Assembly: GCA_947034895.1 (NCBI GenBank)
Contig: OX344764.1
Location: 65,949,348 to 66,013,347 of the forward strand
Direction of reading: 5' to 3'
Source: Rhytidiadelphus loreus
Lineage: Eukaryota; Streptophyta; Bryopsida; Hypnales; Hylocomiaceae
DNA length: 64,000 nucleotides
A model generated the notes under the pieces. That model had not been told where the DNA came from, did not search any database, and saw nothing but the letters and a program-made list of their open reading frames with translations. The position numbers were made by a program, and so were the translations under genes. Of the stretch, positions 48,924-60,835 are shown piece by piece (within the stretch, counting starts at the first letter, position 1; each line of letters begins with the position of its first letter).

Positions 48924-49824
48924 TTAACCCTGTAACATTATGTCTACACTTGTTGTTAGAAGTGGTCTTAGAAAAGTAAATTTTAATTTAAAATAAAATC
49001 TTAATTTTGGGTGACCTCAATTTTTGACATGATTTTTTGAAATTTTTTTGAAGATAAAAAAATACATTTCAAAAATATGATTTTTATTTCAAATAGTGAC
49101 AAGAAACAAAAATTATGTCACCTTAAGATCAAAAAGCAATTCAATCTAGTAGAAAAAAAATAAAAAATTGAAAAAAGTTGAAAATTTTGATTTCCATAGA
49201 TTTCATTTTTATCTACTTAGAAAGCTTTGATTCATTCTATTTGGATTAGTGATGTGAAAGCTATAGAACTTTTTGTCTTACAGGTTATTATTGTATGTTC
49301 TTGAGAAAATAATGTATTGAATTTGTTTTCAAACTCCATGTTCACAATTTAAAAAAATAAAGTTCCACAAGGTTCAATTTTCTTCCTAGAACAATTTCAG
49401 TGTTGAAATTTCAATGTGTACTCCAATTCCATCTTAGAGCAATTAATGATTTAGTTTTTCTTTCTATCTTGTACCTGCTTCTACTTAACAATTTTCTAAA
49501 GAATAAAAATTAAGAACAAATAAAAAAAAATCTCCTAGATTCTAGAACTTTAATGGATGTTTTTCCTTAAAACTTTGTAGAGCAATATTTTGAAAAGTTG
49601 AGAGGATTCAAAGTCTTACAATATGGTTTGTCAAGGGTGCCCCAGAACATGATTTCTTCACATTGAAAGCAAATATCTTCCAATCTACAATATCAAAGTT
49701 TTTGAAATTTCTTCTATACATTTTTATTTTAGTCTAAAGCAAAATCTTATATTTAGATATGTGAATAGAATGGTACTTTTGAATGTTTCTTGATGGAAAA
49801 ATGACTTTGGGACTCCAAGGTTAA
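48924..49824 (-). mobile_element. TTAA element, copy G
   Basis: TTAA at 48924-48927 and 49821-49824 borders 893 bp with ends CCCTGTAACATTATG and GGACTCCAAGG. In reverse orientation it follows copy C, with ATTCATTCTATTTGGATTAG near 49229 as the family landmark. The tips are degenerate. It is non-coding. Confidence 0.65.
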
Positions 49825-51270
49825 ACTATTCTCTAAGGTATAATGCTTCCCTCTATGCGTCTTTGTTAAATCTCATTTTTTTCTATTTGGGTTCTTTGGG
49901 TTTTGATGTATTATTTTAGTCATTCTATTGTGATCCAAGCTGTTTGTTCTTTCCCCCTTGACACCTCAAATGTTACATTGAAGGTTGTAAAGTTCAAATG
50001 TGCAGAATGCTCTTCAATAGTCTAAAATGTAGGGCTAAGATCACTGTCATTTCCAGTTCTTTATACAATGGTCTTGAATGATGATGAGTTATTTGAAATG
50101 CACCCATGATTTCCACTAAATTTTACACCAACTACAACATGTTTTTTATGAGTGGATTTATTATTTTAATCAAGATTTTAATTCATGACGTTCTTTAGCT
50201 TCTAAAGTTCTTTCATTGTATTAAACCAAAGAATATTCCAAAGCATTGAGTCCTAAATGAATGTTAAATTTTTTTCTTTAATTACCTTTTTGGAAGATTC
50301 AACCATAGGATCCCTTAATTATATTGTTGAAGTATACTATAGCCTCCAAAAATATCTTAATGAAAACCTCATGAAAACTTCATCAAGATCATGTAAGATC
50401 AATGATGAAGTTTGACATTGTAAGATCAATGATTAAGTTTCAAAAACAAGGATTTTTGAATCTATCAACATAGAAGTGACATTTCATCTTTAAAAAAGTT
50501 TATTTATAAAGTATTTCCTACAACCTTGATCAAAAATCTCATATTGAGAAAATGGATTGAGAATTAGAGAAAAAAAATTACCAAAAAATCATATTTATTA
50601 TAATTATTTAAGTAGAAGTCTAAAGGTTAATACGAAACACTAAATTGTTTATCTAACACTCAAAAAATTGATTAAAAATTTATAATTTTAACAGTGAAAA
50701 TGTTATTACAGGTAATCTACATCTATTTTTCAATTTTCAATTTTGTAATGAAATACCATGATTGCTTACAAAACAAAACTACTCATAATTTTAATTTCAT
50801 CAATCAAAATAGATTCTTTCAGAAAATTACACTTACATATGTATAAACACCTATAAAATCACATCTATTTTATTTCTTAAAAATTAAAACCTCTTAATTA
50901 TCAAACTAGTAAAGCCTTCTAAACTCTAAACATTTATAAAAATTGCATAAAACTATGCTTGACACGAAGAAGATGATGCTTAGAACCTCTTGAATAAATA
51001 CAAAAAATCATTTTGGTCAATGAAAGGTACTAGAGGTTATGAGGCTAAAGTCAAATTTTGGTTTAGCTCAATTCTTTTCTTACATGACCACCTATATTGG
51101 ATTGCATTATACAGAGTAACATTTATGTATCCGACCTTCAAATTCTATATAGTACATTCCACCAGTTTTTTTAGTTAGTCCCTTTCAATTCAATTTTTTA
51201 TTCAATTCAAATCTTGGGTGTAGGATAAGTAATACAAAGGTTGGAAGTTCATCATGAGTTCATACAACTT
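49825..51270. other. AT-rich intergenic DNA with a decayed repeat
   Basis: Around 50250-50900 an AACCATAGGATCCC motif and neighbouring text resemble the TTAA family interior, without recognisable ends. No gene was seen. Confidence 0.35.
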
Positions 51271-51857
51271 TTAACCTTGGAGTGCTTCGACGTCCAATTT
51301 CTGGACGATGTCCAAATTCAAAATTAGACTTCTTTTTCATTACAACTTAGATGAAAGTCATCCTAATTTTTAGAGATACTTTATGAAGTTGTGGTCCTAT
51401 CCAAAGATTGGATTTGGTGTTACTAGAACACATATATTTTTCTAAAATTACAAATGTGGAAGTATGTGAAGTGGTTGACTTGCATTGACTCTAGTTCAAA
51501 CTTGGAATTGCAAAAATGAGGTCATAGCCTCAAAAATTAAAAAAATTCCAAAAAAATTCCATAACAAGAGAACCTCATTTCAAATCCTTCCCAACAAAAT
51601 TTACCTCAAATATGATAATATTTTGCTTGTAATTGAATTTAGAAGGAATTTAGAATTTTCCCTTTCAAAATTTATAGAAATTTTTTGGTGATATCATTGG
51701 TGAATCTAACTGTATGGATAGAATCTAAAACTAAAACTTTACAACTTCTATTTGAATCTCAATTCCAAAATATTCTTCCAAATAGTACTTTTTGATGATT
51801 TTTTCTGAAATGGTCAATTCCGGAGATGAGTCTGGACGCTTAGGGGTTAGGGGTTAA
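51271..51857. mobile_element. TTAA element, short subfamily (copy H, 579 bp)
   Basis: TTAA borders at 51271-51274 and 51854-51857 enclose CCTTGGAGTGC...TTAGGGG. Subterminal sequences are GACGTCCAATTTCTGGACG (left) and GAGTCTGGACGCTTAGGGG (right). The interior differs from copies A-G but is shared with 43199-43436, so it is a separate subfamily. Confidence 0.6.
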
Positions 51858-52299
51858 AGTAGCGTGAAAAACAAAGTAAAATATATTCCAACAAATTAGT
51901 TGCAGCCTTGCAATTTCAAATGTTCATTCAATTTCAAAGCCCATCTTGTGACTGAAAAAGGAGGATCGAATAAAGTAGAGCATGAAACTCATAACTCCAA
52001 TAAAATGTAGCCGTATTGATGCCTCAATTGCATCGCTCGTCTCTGAAGAGAAAGATCTTCAAACTGATGAGATGATCTTGATGTACTTCGACATGGAAAT
52101 CCAAAGGACCATGCTGCTTAGTGAAGGAAAATTCCTCAACAGTACTAGGTTGTGTCTCTCAATGATGTGCATTGTTTATATCTATTTACCTTCCACATAA
52201 CTGTGGAGTCCTCTCATTCGAAGTCATGCAACAAAAATGATACATAATTTTGTGCTCGAGTCATAATCTATGAAGCATTAAGAATGATTCGGTACATGT
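51858..52299 (-). other. Downstream flank of PUR7
   Basis: This stretch is moderately GC-rich next to the PUR7 stop and probably contains its 3' untranslated region. The plus-strand open frame at 51982-52200 has no recognisable motif. Confidence 0.35.
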
Positions 52300-55200
52300 C
52301 TACAACAAGCGCTGGAGACTGTCCTGCACATTTCGTGCTATGCGATCATGCAAGGGTTCCTGCCACATACATGAGAATTGTCAATTCTTGGCGGCAGAAG
52401 GTCTACATGGCCAACATAACATTCTTGAGCAGCTGCCTTCGCACTTGCGCAAATCAAATCTAGGTTCTTTTGCACAACATCTCGAGCTCAATATAAAAAG
52501 CTTTGCCAACATTCAGAAGCTCTATTGAACTCACTCACTCGTACATTCTCCAACGAATACGAGGATTTTGAAACGACTTCTATTAGGACAAGCGACTGAA
52601 ACATGTAAGAGAACAAAACCTCACCTTCGTGTCCGGCAACATGAATTTATTTCCAGTGATAGTTTCGTACAACACGATGTACCTGAAAAGGAGCATCCGA
52701 ACGTTAATATTTTTGTAAGTGATCCAAAGACAATCCAGAACTCCAAAACATATTACTCGCGAGGGTGAACGCTCCTCGTTCCACATAATGTAGTACTCGG
52801 TGACTGTCAATGGAGTAAAAAGCATCCATTCGATTCGAGAAAATTAAAAAACGGACAATAGCACATATTTGGGGGTAAAGAAGTGATTAAAAAGGTGCAT
52901 CACCTCCAAGACAATTCAGCCACCAGTTCCTTTGGGGCCTCTGGCAACACCTGCAAAATAAACAGTATTAATCAGCTTGGGCTACTTAATTAGGCAAAAG
53001 ATGACTCATAAAAACTTACAAAGGATACTGTGGTATAAATGTATAATCGTGGAGTATGTGTCAAAACAATATTTCTTGTCTTTGTTCTGCGTAAGGGTCA
53101 GATCAACTGTAGAATGGTATTTCCTGAACAACCTTAAAGAGTAAAATTCATCAAACTAAGCTGCGATGCAACTTAAGGAAGAGGATACTGAAACCGATAG
53201 AGACCTGATCCTGCCTCCTACTTACCGACCCCTGTTACCAACAGCTCCATACTGATCTTCCAAAATCACTCCTACATATTGATTAAAATGTTTAAAGTGA
53301 CTAATAAAACAAGCCTCTATCTTCTTTCAAATGATGTATAGCAGCCAGGAGACAACAAAAAATTCCACGGTTTTGACAAATTCATGACTCAGCCTCAGTA
53401 ACCACGTACTTCTCGCCTAGGGAAAAACATAAAGAGGTTCCAAATAATCATCTAGACTCATCGAGAGAATCTGTGCTTCTTCGTAAGCTTAAAATACCTT
53501 GTCATTGTAGGGGTCGCACTTGCTCTTGAACCACAGGCGCAGAAACTCCTGCAGATCGCCGTCAGACAGGTGTTTCAGCAAGGCGCATACAACCGGAGGA
53601 AAAAAACACAAGCAGCTCACTGTGCTACAATTACAAAAGAGTACAGCAGTTGCACGTACCATTGCTAATCTAAAATTCTGATTCAGTAAAGAGAACTCGA
53701 TCCCAAAAAACTAATGTCGTTTAGAACTAAAACTTGCATTTTCTTCAATCTTAAAAAAATAAAGTAACAAACCTTGTCAATGTTTTCAGGCTCTAATCCT
53801 TGCCTATGCCTTTCTTCGTATGACGCTGAGATCCAATAACGGCTGGAATCTGGAGTATGCACCTGTGGAACAGAAAACCAGTGTGAACTGCCTTGCGTAA
53901 ATCCAGTGAAAATAGCCAGTGAGTATGAAATATTAACGTTTTGGTACAGTCGCCTGAAACGTACAAGCACTAGAACTTAATTCTCTAAGGTGCTGATCAG
54001 AACTTAAACAACGAGAACATTTAGAGAGGATCAGCGCTTACAAGAATGATATTAATGATGAGAGAAAAGGATAAGTACTTCACCTCGTCAATGAGAACTA
54101 TGGTCCCATCACTGGTCTTGCCGAACTCATACTTAGTATCAACCAATAGCAATCCATGCTTTAGAGCCACCTCCTGCGGGAAAAAAGAATGGTAACAGAG
54201 CTTAGTGTTAAGCAATGCTAAATACAGCTGACTGAAGCTTCCACCAGAAATGAAGGATTCACGTTGTACCTGTCCGAACTTGAAAAGCGCAAGAGCTCTA
54301 CTTTTGACCTCCTCGTAATCTTCCTTTGACATCAGTCCTTGGTCTATTATCTGTAAATCTCACAGTCAAACACACAAAGATTGAAGAGGGATAAATGCTC
54401 AGTAATAACAGCGCAATGAAAGGTAGCCTTGATTAATGTAGGTGATGGAACTGTGTATACTAGTCAAATCACCAATATAAATGTCTAACTGGACCCTTGG
54501 TCTCCTTAGTGACCAAAAAACATCTGTGCCACACATCATCTGAAGTCACAGAACTCAGTCAACAGTGATACCAACATGCACAGAAGCCACCAGACATTGG
54601 AGCTCTGTATTGACTGATAGAGAATGATGTGGATACTCTCAAACAAAAAAGCATAAAAAGCATAGATACAGATCGATGAAAGCGAATGAGTTGAATGACT
54701 GTAATCGCCCTAAATTGAGCAAATTAAGGGAGGGAAATCCCAGAAATAATATGTATGTCTCATGCACCTCAGCTCCCGAAATGGGGAGATCATGGTCGGC
54801 AGCCTTAGTGGTGGGAGTTATTATGTTAGCCTGCAACTTCTCATTCTTCTTCATTCCTGAACATAAACAAACAACAGTTTTAAAAACCCTTCCCTTTGTG
54901 AAAAAGCACCTGAGAATTGCAAATACAGTTATTCACAAAAGCAATCACTTAAGAACTTGAATCACTGTATAACCAGGTAAAAGAAAATGAATCCAATTAC
55001 CTTCAGCGAGGTCGTTACCACAGTAATTGCGGACACCATTGTCATAAACTGTCCAAAGTGAAGTACTGGTGCTGCCAGTCATAAAGCCTCGCACTGGAAA
55101 CACACCAGAACACAACGAAAGAATAAACATCACTGCCTATCTAGCAATTTCGGTGAAAAGCATAAAACATATTTCAGTCCAGCACATCGTGGCGCAGCAT

Positions 55201-56531
55201 CAACGTACAAAGATAGAATTGGGACAGGTTGGCAGGCGACAAAAGTATTATCTGAAGTATAGAGGATAAAACTAGTGTATCCTAAAAAAAACAAAGGGCA
55301 ATGAGATTTAACCACAGGCAACCCATTTTTGTTACTCTTTATTAAACCTGCACAGCCTAGTGGCCGTTCGGGCCTCATCACAAACCCTACTCGCTCCGCT
55401 TCGCAGGTTCGTGATTTATGAGGGTCTTCAAATCAAGGAAGAAACACTCTATGATAGAACGAGCCAAAAACTAACCCTAAAAAGGCTTCAAATGCTTTGG
55501 CGTGAATTGTACAATAGAATGCAAAAGATGCGAGAAGAATCTTATTACCCACAAATTCAACAGGAAAAACGGTACACTTCTTAGCAATGGTGACATTCGG
55601 GTCCGGAGCACTGACAATCGCATTATCAGTGATATGCTTGGTATTGCTAAACCACCAGACGCTCGTCTGATTCAAGACCTGCACCAACACCATACGATTC
55701 TCATCATACAAAAAAAACAGAGCATCAGAGAATTGCAACCCCAACCCCAAGAGGCAGGCGCGCGCACACACACACACTAGGGTTTAAGGGTTTAGGACCT
55801 TCACCTGACCCTTGAAAGGCACCGAGGCGAGGACACGGTCGAATGCGCTCTGTCTATCAGTGGTCACCAGCACCATGTAATCCCCTGCTTCGTAAATATC
55901 TCGAACCTGCCACAAAGACGCAAATTCCACAAACTAAAAACTAAGCAAACACAAAAACAAGAATTTGATTACTGCAAACGGCCGCTCTCTGCAAAGTTGC
56001 ACACGCAGACACACAACGCCGGCAATTGACTAATGCTTAAACGGGATTGACTAATTGATCAAACGGGCTGCAATTTTTTCCGAAAGCACGAATTAAAAAG
56101 CAAGTGAGCAACGATGTATGCAATTCATACAACTGTTTGCAAAAGCAAGGCACCTTGCCGCGGATCTTGGGCCCCAGAGATGGAATGGAATCGTTGAGAA
56201 AACTCTCGGTTATACAATTCGCCATAGCTTCCTCGATCGCCGTCTCTACCTCAGGTCGCCGCGCATTCAAGTCCACGGGAGAGACCATCGTGGCGGCGAT
56301 CGTCCTCATCGTTGCATTGGTTGCCCACTCCGCAACGTCGTTCCTCCACAAGCAGGAAAGCTTCGGTCCAGCACCAGAAAGCGCAGCTCGGGAAGAAAGG
56401 GATGCGGCCGGAACACAGAGCAATCGGGAGGATGGCGTTTTGTCAGTTCCTGGAGTTCGAAGTAGAGCAGGCGAAGGGGAGGCAAGAGAGACGCTCATCA
56501 CCATCGCTGTTGCTGCTACTGCTGCAACCAT
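52300..56531 (-). CDS. PUR7: SAICAR synthetase (purine biosynthesis), plastid type
   Basis: Phosphoribosylaminoimidazole-succinocarboxamide synthase joins aspartate to CAIR using ATP, a late step of de novo purine synthesis, in plastids in plants. Twelve exons were placed by eye: 56154-56531, 55805-55906, 55549-55678, 55001-55093, 54768-54856, 54270-54350, 54084-54173, 53773-53862, 53498-53548, 52904-52950, 52625-52682 and 52300-52359. Phases agree and give 422 residues. The first about 85 residues are Ala/Ser/Val-rich, like a plastid leader. Family blocks then follow in order: [100 protein letters not shown]. The terminal exon codes only [20 protein letters not shown] start at the first ATG (56531) is chosen; the open frame continues upstream only from a GTG. 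Confidence 0.93.
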
Positions 56532-56855
56532 TTCTATAGGAAAGAATGCTGTGCACACAAAGCAACAAACCTGGGAAAACTCTGTGGGAAAATTGTCTGG
56601 AAAGAAAAGAAGAAATTGGGCTTGGCAGCGCTGCTGAAAATTTCCAAGCTGCGAATGGAACAGAGCTCGGGATCATCCGAGAGTAGGAAAGGAAAGTGGA
56701 GATGGAGTGGGTGATGGAGTCCCATGAAGGAAGAGGAAGCTTGAACAAAACTGGATACAGCCAAGAGCGCAGGGATGCTGCACTGATTCCTTGTCATCCT
56801 CATCTAGGAGTATCCTCAAGGCCCATTTAAGCTTACACGTAGGAATGAGCAAGGG
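56532..56855 (-). promoter_or_regulatory. Upstream region of PUR7
   Basis: This GC-moderate stretch upstream of the start codon probably contains the 5' leader. Open frames on both strands lack recognisable domains. It ends at a MITE. Confidence 0.4.
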
Positions 56856-56857
56856 TA

Positions 56858-57079
56858 CACTAAAAAAACTGTTATTTGTGTCACCTACACTAATTGATTT
56901 AATAAAAATGCTATAAGTTTTTAATTTTGATGAATATTTTAATTAACTATGTGTAGAGATCCTTCTCTTTGAATAGTATTGATATCTCTATTTCTGATAA
57001 TAATATTCATCATTCGTAAAAAAAACTATAGCCTTGAGTAAGTAGGTAATATGGGTGACACTAAATATGGTTTTTAGTG
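56858..57079. mobile_element. CACTAA-ended MITE with TA borders (222 bp), upstream of PUR7
   Basis: The left end CACTAAAAAAACTG and right end GGTTTTTAGTG are inverted, with TA at 56856-56857 and 57080-57081. Inside, TGTGTCACC pairs with GGGTGACAC. It is the same family as 30626-30907 and 60282-60585. It lies about 330 bp upstream of the PUR7 start codon. Confidence 0.65.
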
Positions 57080-57081
57080 TA

Positions 57082-57466
57082 GTGACTTGGCCACCACCCC
57101 TCGTCATTAGTTTTTCATGGCCACATACTCGTGAATCAAGTTACTCTATAGAAGTTTCATTAGACTTCACTATGCCTAGCATAGCCTTGTGGTTTGCAAA
57201 TGTTCATTGTAAAGAAAGAAAATCAAAAGATATTTTTTTAGCCCCTACAATGGATTTTCCTAGGTTCAATAATATAACTTGGCAAGTTGCTTGGCCAAAT
57301 TCTTGATTGTAAATTGAAGCTCCCTCAAATGGTGGAAAAAGCTTAGAAATTCCAAATTAGGAAGATCATGTTGTGTTTCACTTAATGCTTCCTAGTATGT
57401 ATAAATTAGCATTCAATTAAGTATTTTGAATAGGTTGACATTTGGCAAAAATGGATGAGAACAATT
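57082..57466. other. Intergenic, nothing recognised
   Basis: An 83-codon plus-strand frame (57055-57306) has no recognised motif and starts inside the MITE. Confidence 0.35.
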
Positions 57467-59439
57467 TTGACCTCTAAAGTCCCAAAGTACCTTTGGAGGA
57501 CAAATGGGAATTTAGGTAGGCTCATATAGTCTCAATTTTTGGTGTGATTTTTTGAAACATTTTCTCAAGATAGAAAAATACATTAGCTTTGGGGGAATAT
57601 AATCTTTATTCCAATAAATGGTCCAACTTGGAAAAATCGTATAAAATTGAAATCAATTTTTGAAAATCATTAAATCAATCCACTTGGATAAAGTGACAAG
57701 AAAGTTATAGAACATTTTATTTTGCAAGAATTTAGAGCATCTTTGTAAAAAAATAATGTATGGCTTTGTTTCTAAGCTCAATTTTTACAATTTAAAAAAC
57801 AATAGGTTCTTAGAGTTTAATTTTTTTGTTGGAATTTGCATATTTTAATTCCATCCAAAAACTGTTAACAATTTAGTTTTCCTTTCCCTCTCTAATCCAC
57901 TTCTATTTAACAATTTTTTAAAGGATTATTTTTTTAAATTGATAATTTTTTTCATCAAGACTCAATTTGATTCCCCAATATAAAAATAATTTAAATCAAC
58001 ATTCAGTAGTTAAAAAAATTGAAGTTAAGAAGATTCAAAGTCTTATAATCTTTTGTGGCAATGTCTACCCAAAAGAATTTTCTTCACTTCAAATATATAT
58101 AGCTTCCAATCCATGCAGTCCGAAACTTCACAAAATATTTACTACATGTTCTTATACAACACTACAATAAAAGCAGTGTTTTTGACTGCAATGAGTCATA
58201 AATTCAAAAAATATGACTCACGCAAAAATCATTGTAGATGACTTGGAGCATAACTAGGTCCAATCATTATCGACAAGTCACTTCGAACATCAGTCATATT
58301 TTGAGTCATATGGGTTGGAAGGTATAATTAGCCATAATTAGTCATATTTTGCCATCGTGGCATATACGTTGACTATCCTTGGGGGTTTGACTTTTTCTTG
58401 AGCTACCCGGATAAAAGAAAAGAAATCCTACAAGGCATATGACTCTGTTTAGTCATATTTTTGGCTGATGTGGAATATGACTGTGGTGAGTCATGTTTTG
58501 GTTGACGTGGAATATGACTACGATGAGTCATGTTTTAGCAAACATAGAATATGACTACAATGAGTTATGTTTTTTCGTTGATGTGGAATATGATGTAATG
58601 AGTCATTTTTTTTGTTGATGTGAATTGTGGAATATCACTCTTGTAAGTCATATTTTCTACTATGTGAAAAATAACTCTCATGAGTCATATTTTTGGATGA
58701 TGTGAAATATGAATATGAATCTTGAGAATCATATTCTTTGCTAATGTGAAATATGACTCTTGTGAGTCATATTTTTGATTGACATGATAATCAATGTAGA
58801 TGTCATTGGTAATTTTATGACTAATTGTAGTCATATTTTAGGATGTGTAAGGTTACATTTTGACATACATAAGTATGAGCATTATATGACTATAACTAAT
58901 TATATTTTAGCCAATATATATTGCAAAATGTAACTGAAGCAAGTGATATTTTAGACAATTGAAAGTCATATTTTTAAAATTTGTATGTAGTTTGTAATTG
59001 GGGTGATTGAGGTCCAAAATAACTTTAATTACAAACTACAATTACATTTTTTACGCATTTAAAATGGACGTGATACATTGCAATTATACATCAAAATGAT
59101 TTAACAATTAAAAAAACACTTCATGTAGTTAAAAACACATACACATAATTCTAAAGATATACAAGAAAACAATCATATTAAAGAGCGAGAATGCAAGAAG
59201 GAATGCAACTCTTTTCATTGACATTTATTAGCTAACAATGTAAAACATATATATCACAATGAATCATTCACAAAATCCAATAGGGCCTATATTCTTTACA
59301 ATAATGTGAAGATGTCTCTATTGGGTTGCAAGTAGCCTCCAATAACTTTGTTTCAACTTTTGGTGCTTGCATATACAATTAAAAAAATGAGAGGTCAATT
59401 TTTAGTGAATGAACAACAAAGCTCAACCTTCTAAGGTTT

Positions 59440-59890
59440 ACAAAAGAAAAATATGTAATACAAGTTTAGAATAGGAAAAATAAAAATGATGATGAAGAAA
59501 AGAAGAAGAAAAAAGTAGCAAGTGCTAAAAGATAACAACAAACAAGAGTTTAAGATGCAACAAGAAATAACAACTAAAAACAATTGTTAAGAGGCAGCAA
59601 AAAAACCACAAGAAGTAAGAACTAAAAAGCAATAAGAGGAAACAAAAAGCAAGAACTAAGAAGAAGAAAGAATTAAAATACAAGAAGGAGACACAAGATT
59701 CATAAAATAAAAAAAAACAAGAAGCAAGAGCTAAGATGCAACAAGAACAAAAATGCAACAAAAATGCAACAAAAATCAACAACTAAGAAGCAAAAACCAA
59801 TAAGTAACAACAAGTAAGAGCTAAGAGACAACAAGAAGTAACAACAAGTAAGAACTAAGAGATAACAGAAGGTAAGGAAGAAGAGTTAAG
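59440..59890. repeat. Low-complexity purine-rich tract inside the CACTA element
   Basis: The tract is an imperfect run of AAGAACTAAGA, GCAACAAGAA and similar units. The minus-strand open frame at 59525-59782 is only a Leu/Phe/Cys-rich by-product of it. Confidence 0.6.
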
Positions 59891-59894
59891 AGAA

Positions 59895-60049
59895 GTGACG
59901 ACTAGGGTTTCAAAATCCTAAAGAAGTGACGGCTAGGATTTCAAAACCCTAAAAAAGTGACAACTAGGGTTTCAAAACCCTAAAGAAATGATGGCTAGGA
60001 TTTCAAAACTCTAAAAAAATGGTGATTAGGTTTGAAAATCCAAAAAAAG
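59895..60049. repeat. Minisatellite: five 31-bp units
   Basis: Units start at about 59895, 59926, 59957, 59988 and 60019. The first reads GTGACGACTAGGGTTTCAAA and continues with a CCTAA-type end; later units drift. Each contains both GGGTTT-like and CCCTAAA-like parts, superficially telomere-like. Confidence 0.7.
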
Positions 60050-60281
60050 AATTGACTTGAATTTCAAAATTTTAAACGATGATTTGTCCATGTTTTTTTT
60101 GGATTGCCTATATTTTTCTTGGGCTACCCAAAAATAAAAAATGTCACTCCTATGAAAAATATGACTAGAAATATGACTCAACGTTCCCCAAATATGTTCC
60201 CTATGTTCTCTATGAAATACTTTGGAGTTCCCAATGGGCGTATAATATACGCTTGTGAAGTACAAGACTCAAAAAAGACTA

Positions 60282-60585
60282 CACTAAATATCCTTTTTTA
60301 GTGTTAGATTACATTTAGTGTACTTACCATCCTACTCTACACAACACTAAATCTGAACTTTGTGGAAATTAGTGTAATATTAGACTTCAATGCGTACCAT
60401 AGAATACATTTAGATTTACCAGATTTTAGATTTTAGATTTGCCATAGGGTACAAATTTCAGATTTACCATAGAGTACATTTAGTGTTAGAAATTAGATTT
60501 AATGTTACTTACTTTAGTAGGGTTAATGATATTTAGTGTTAAGGTTTGTAAATAGTGTTGCTAACACTAAATATCCTTTTTAGTG
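60282..60585. mobile_element. CACTAA-ended MITE (304 bp) nested in the CACTA element
   Basis: The left end CACTAAATATCCTTTTTTAG and right end CTTTTTAGTG are inverted, with TA borders (60280-60281 and 60586-60587). The interior repeats ATTTAGTGTTA motifs. It is the third level of the nest at 57.5-60.8 kb. Confidence 0.65.
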
Positions 60586-60835
60586 TAGCAGTCATATTTG
60601 CAATCATATTTCTCCCCAAGGTGTTGACATCCAAGAATATGACTGTGAGCAATCGCCAATCATCCTCCGTCATATTTCTGCAGTTATAAAACATTGCTAT
60701 TGTTGTAGTGAATTTTAGTATAAGATCCTATAGTTCAATATTCAAATTTTTTTTTCCTAACTCAATGTATGCAATAGAATTGGCAGTTTTGAGTGTATTT
60801 ATTCACAAAAAAGGCCTTAGGAATTTAGGGGTTAG

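Larger units (their letters stand above)
58160..60710. mobile_element. Non-autonomous CACTA (En/Spm-type) element, 2,551 bp
   Basis: The ends CACTACAATAAAAGCAGTG and CATTGCTATTGTTGTAGTG form a diverged 23-bp inverted repeat with the CACTA tips. The left 800 bp is packed with ATATGACT/AGTCATAT motifs in loosely tandem units of about 50 bp (58430-58790). The same motifs recur at the right end (60120-60180 and 60590-60680), as expected for the subterminal transposase-binding repeats of this superfamily. The host copy I resumes on both sides. No transposase was seen. The target duplication is only the shared AA, or decayed. Confidence 0.75.
57467..60835 (-). mobile_element. TTAA element, copy I, split by a CACTA element
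   Basis: The left end CCTCTAAAGTCCC begins at 57471 after TTGA, a decayed TTAA. The right end ATTTAGGGG ends at 60831 and is followed by TTAG. Interior sequence 57530-58159 and 60711-60830 matches copies A and J in reverse orientation (CTCAATTTTTGGTGTGATTT). It is interrupted at 58160-60710. Confidence 0.6.

Noticed and set aside
59525..59782. 85-residue Leu/Phe/Cys-rich membrane-like peptide
   Set aside because: It is the reverse reading of a low-complexity purine tract within a transposon.
59895..60049. 31-bp minisatellite as a telomeric tract
   Set aside because: Units contain opposite-strand telomere-like bits separated by unrelated sequence and lie inside a CACTA element.
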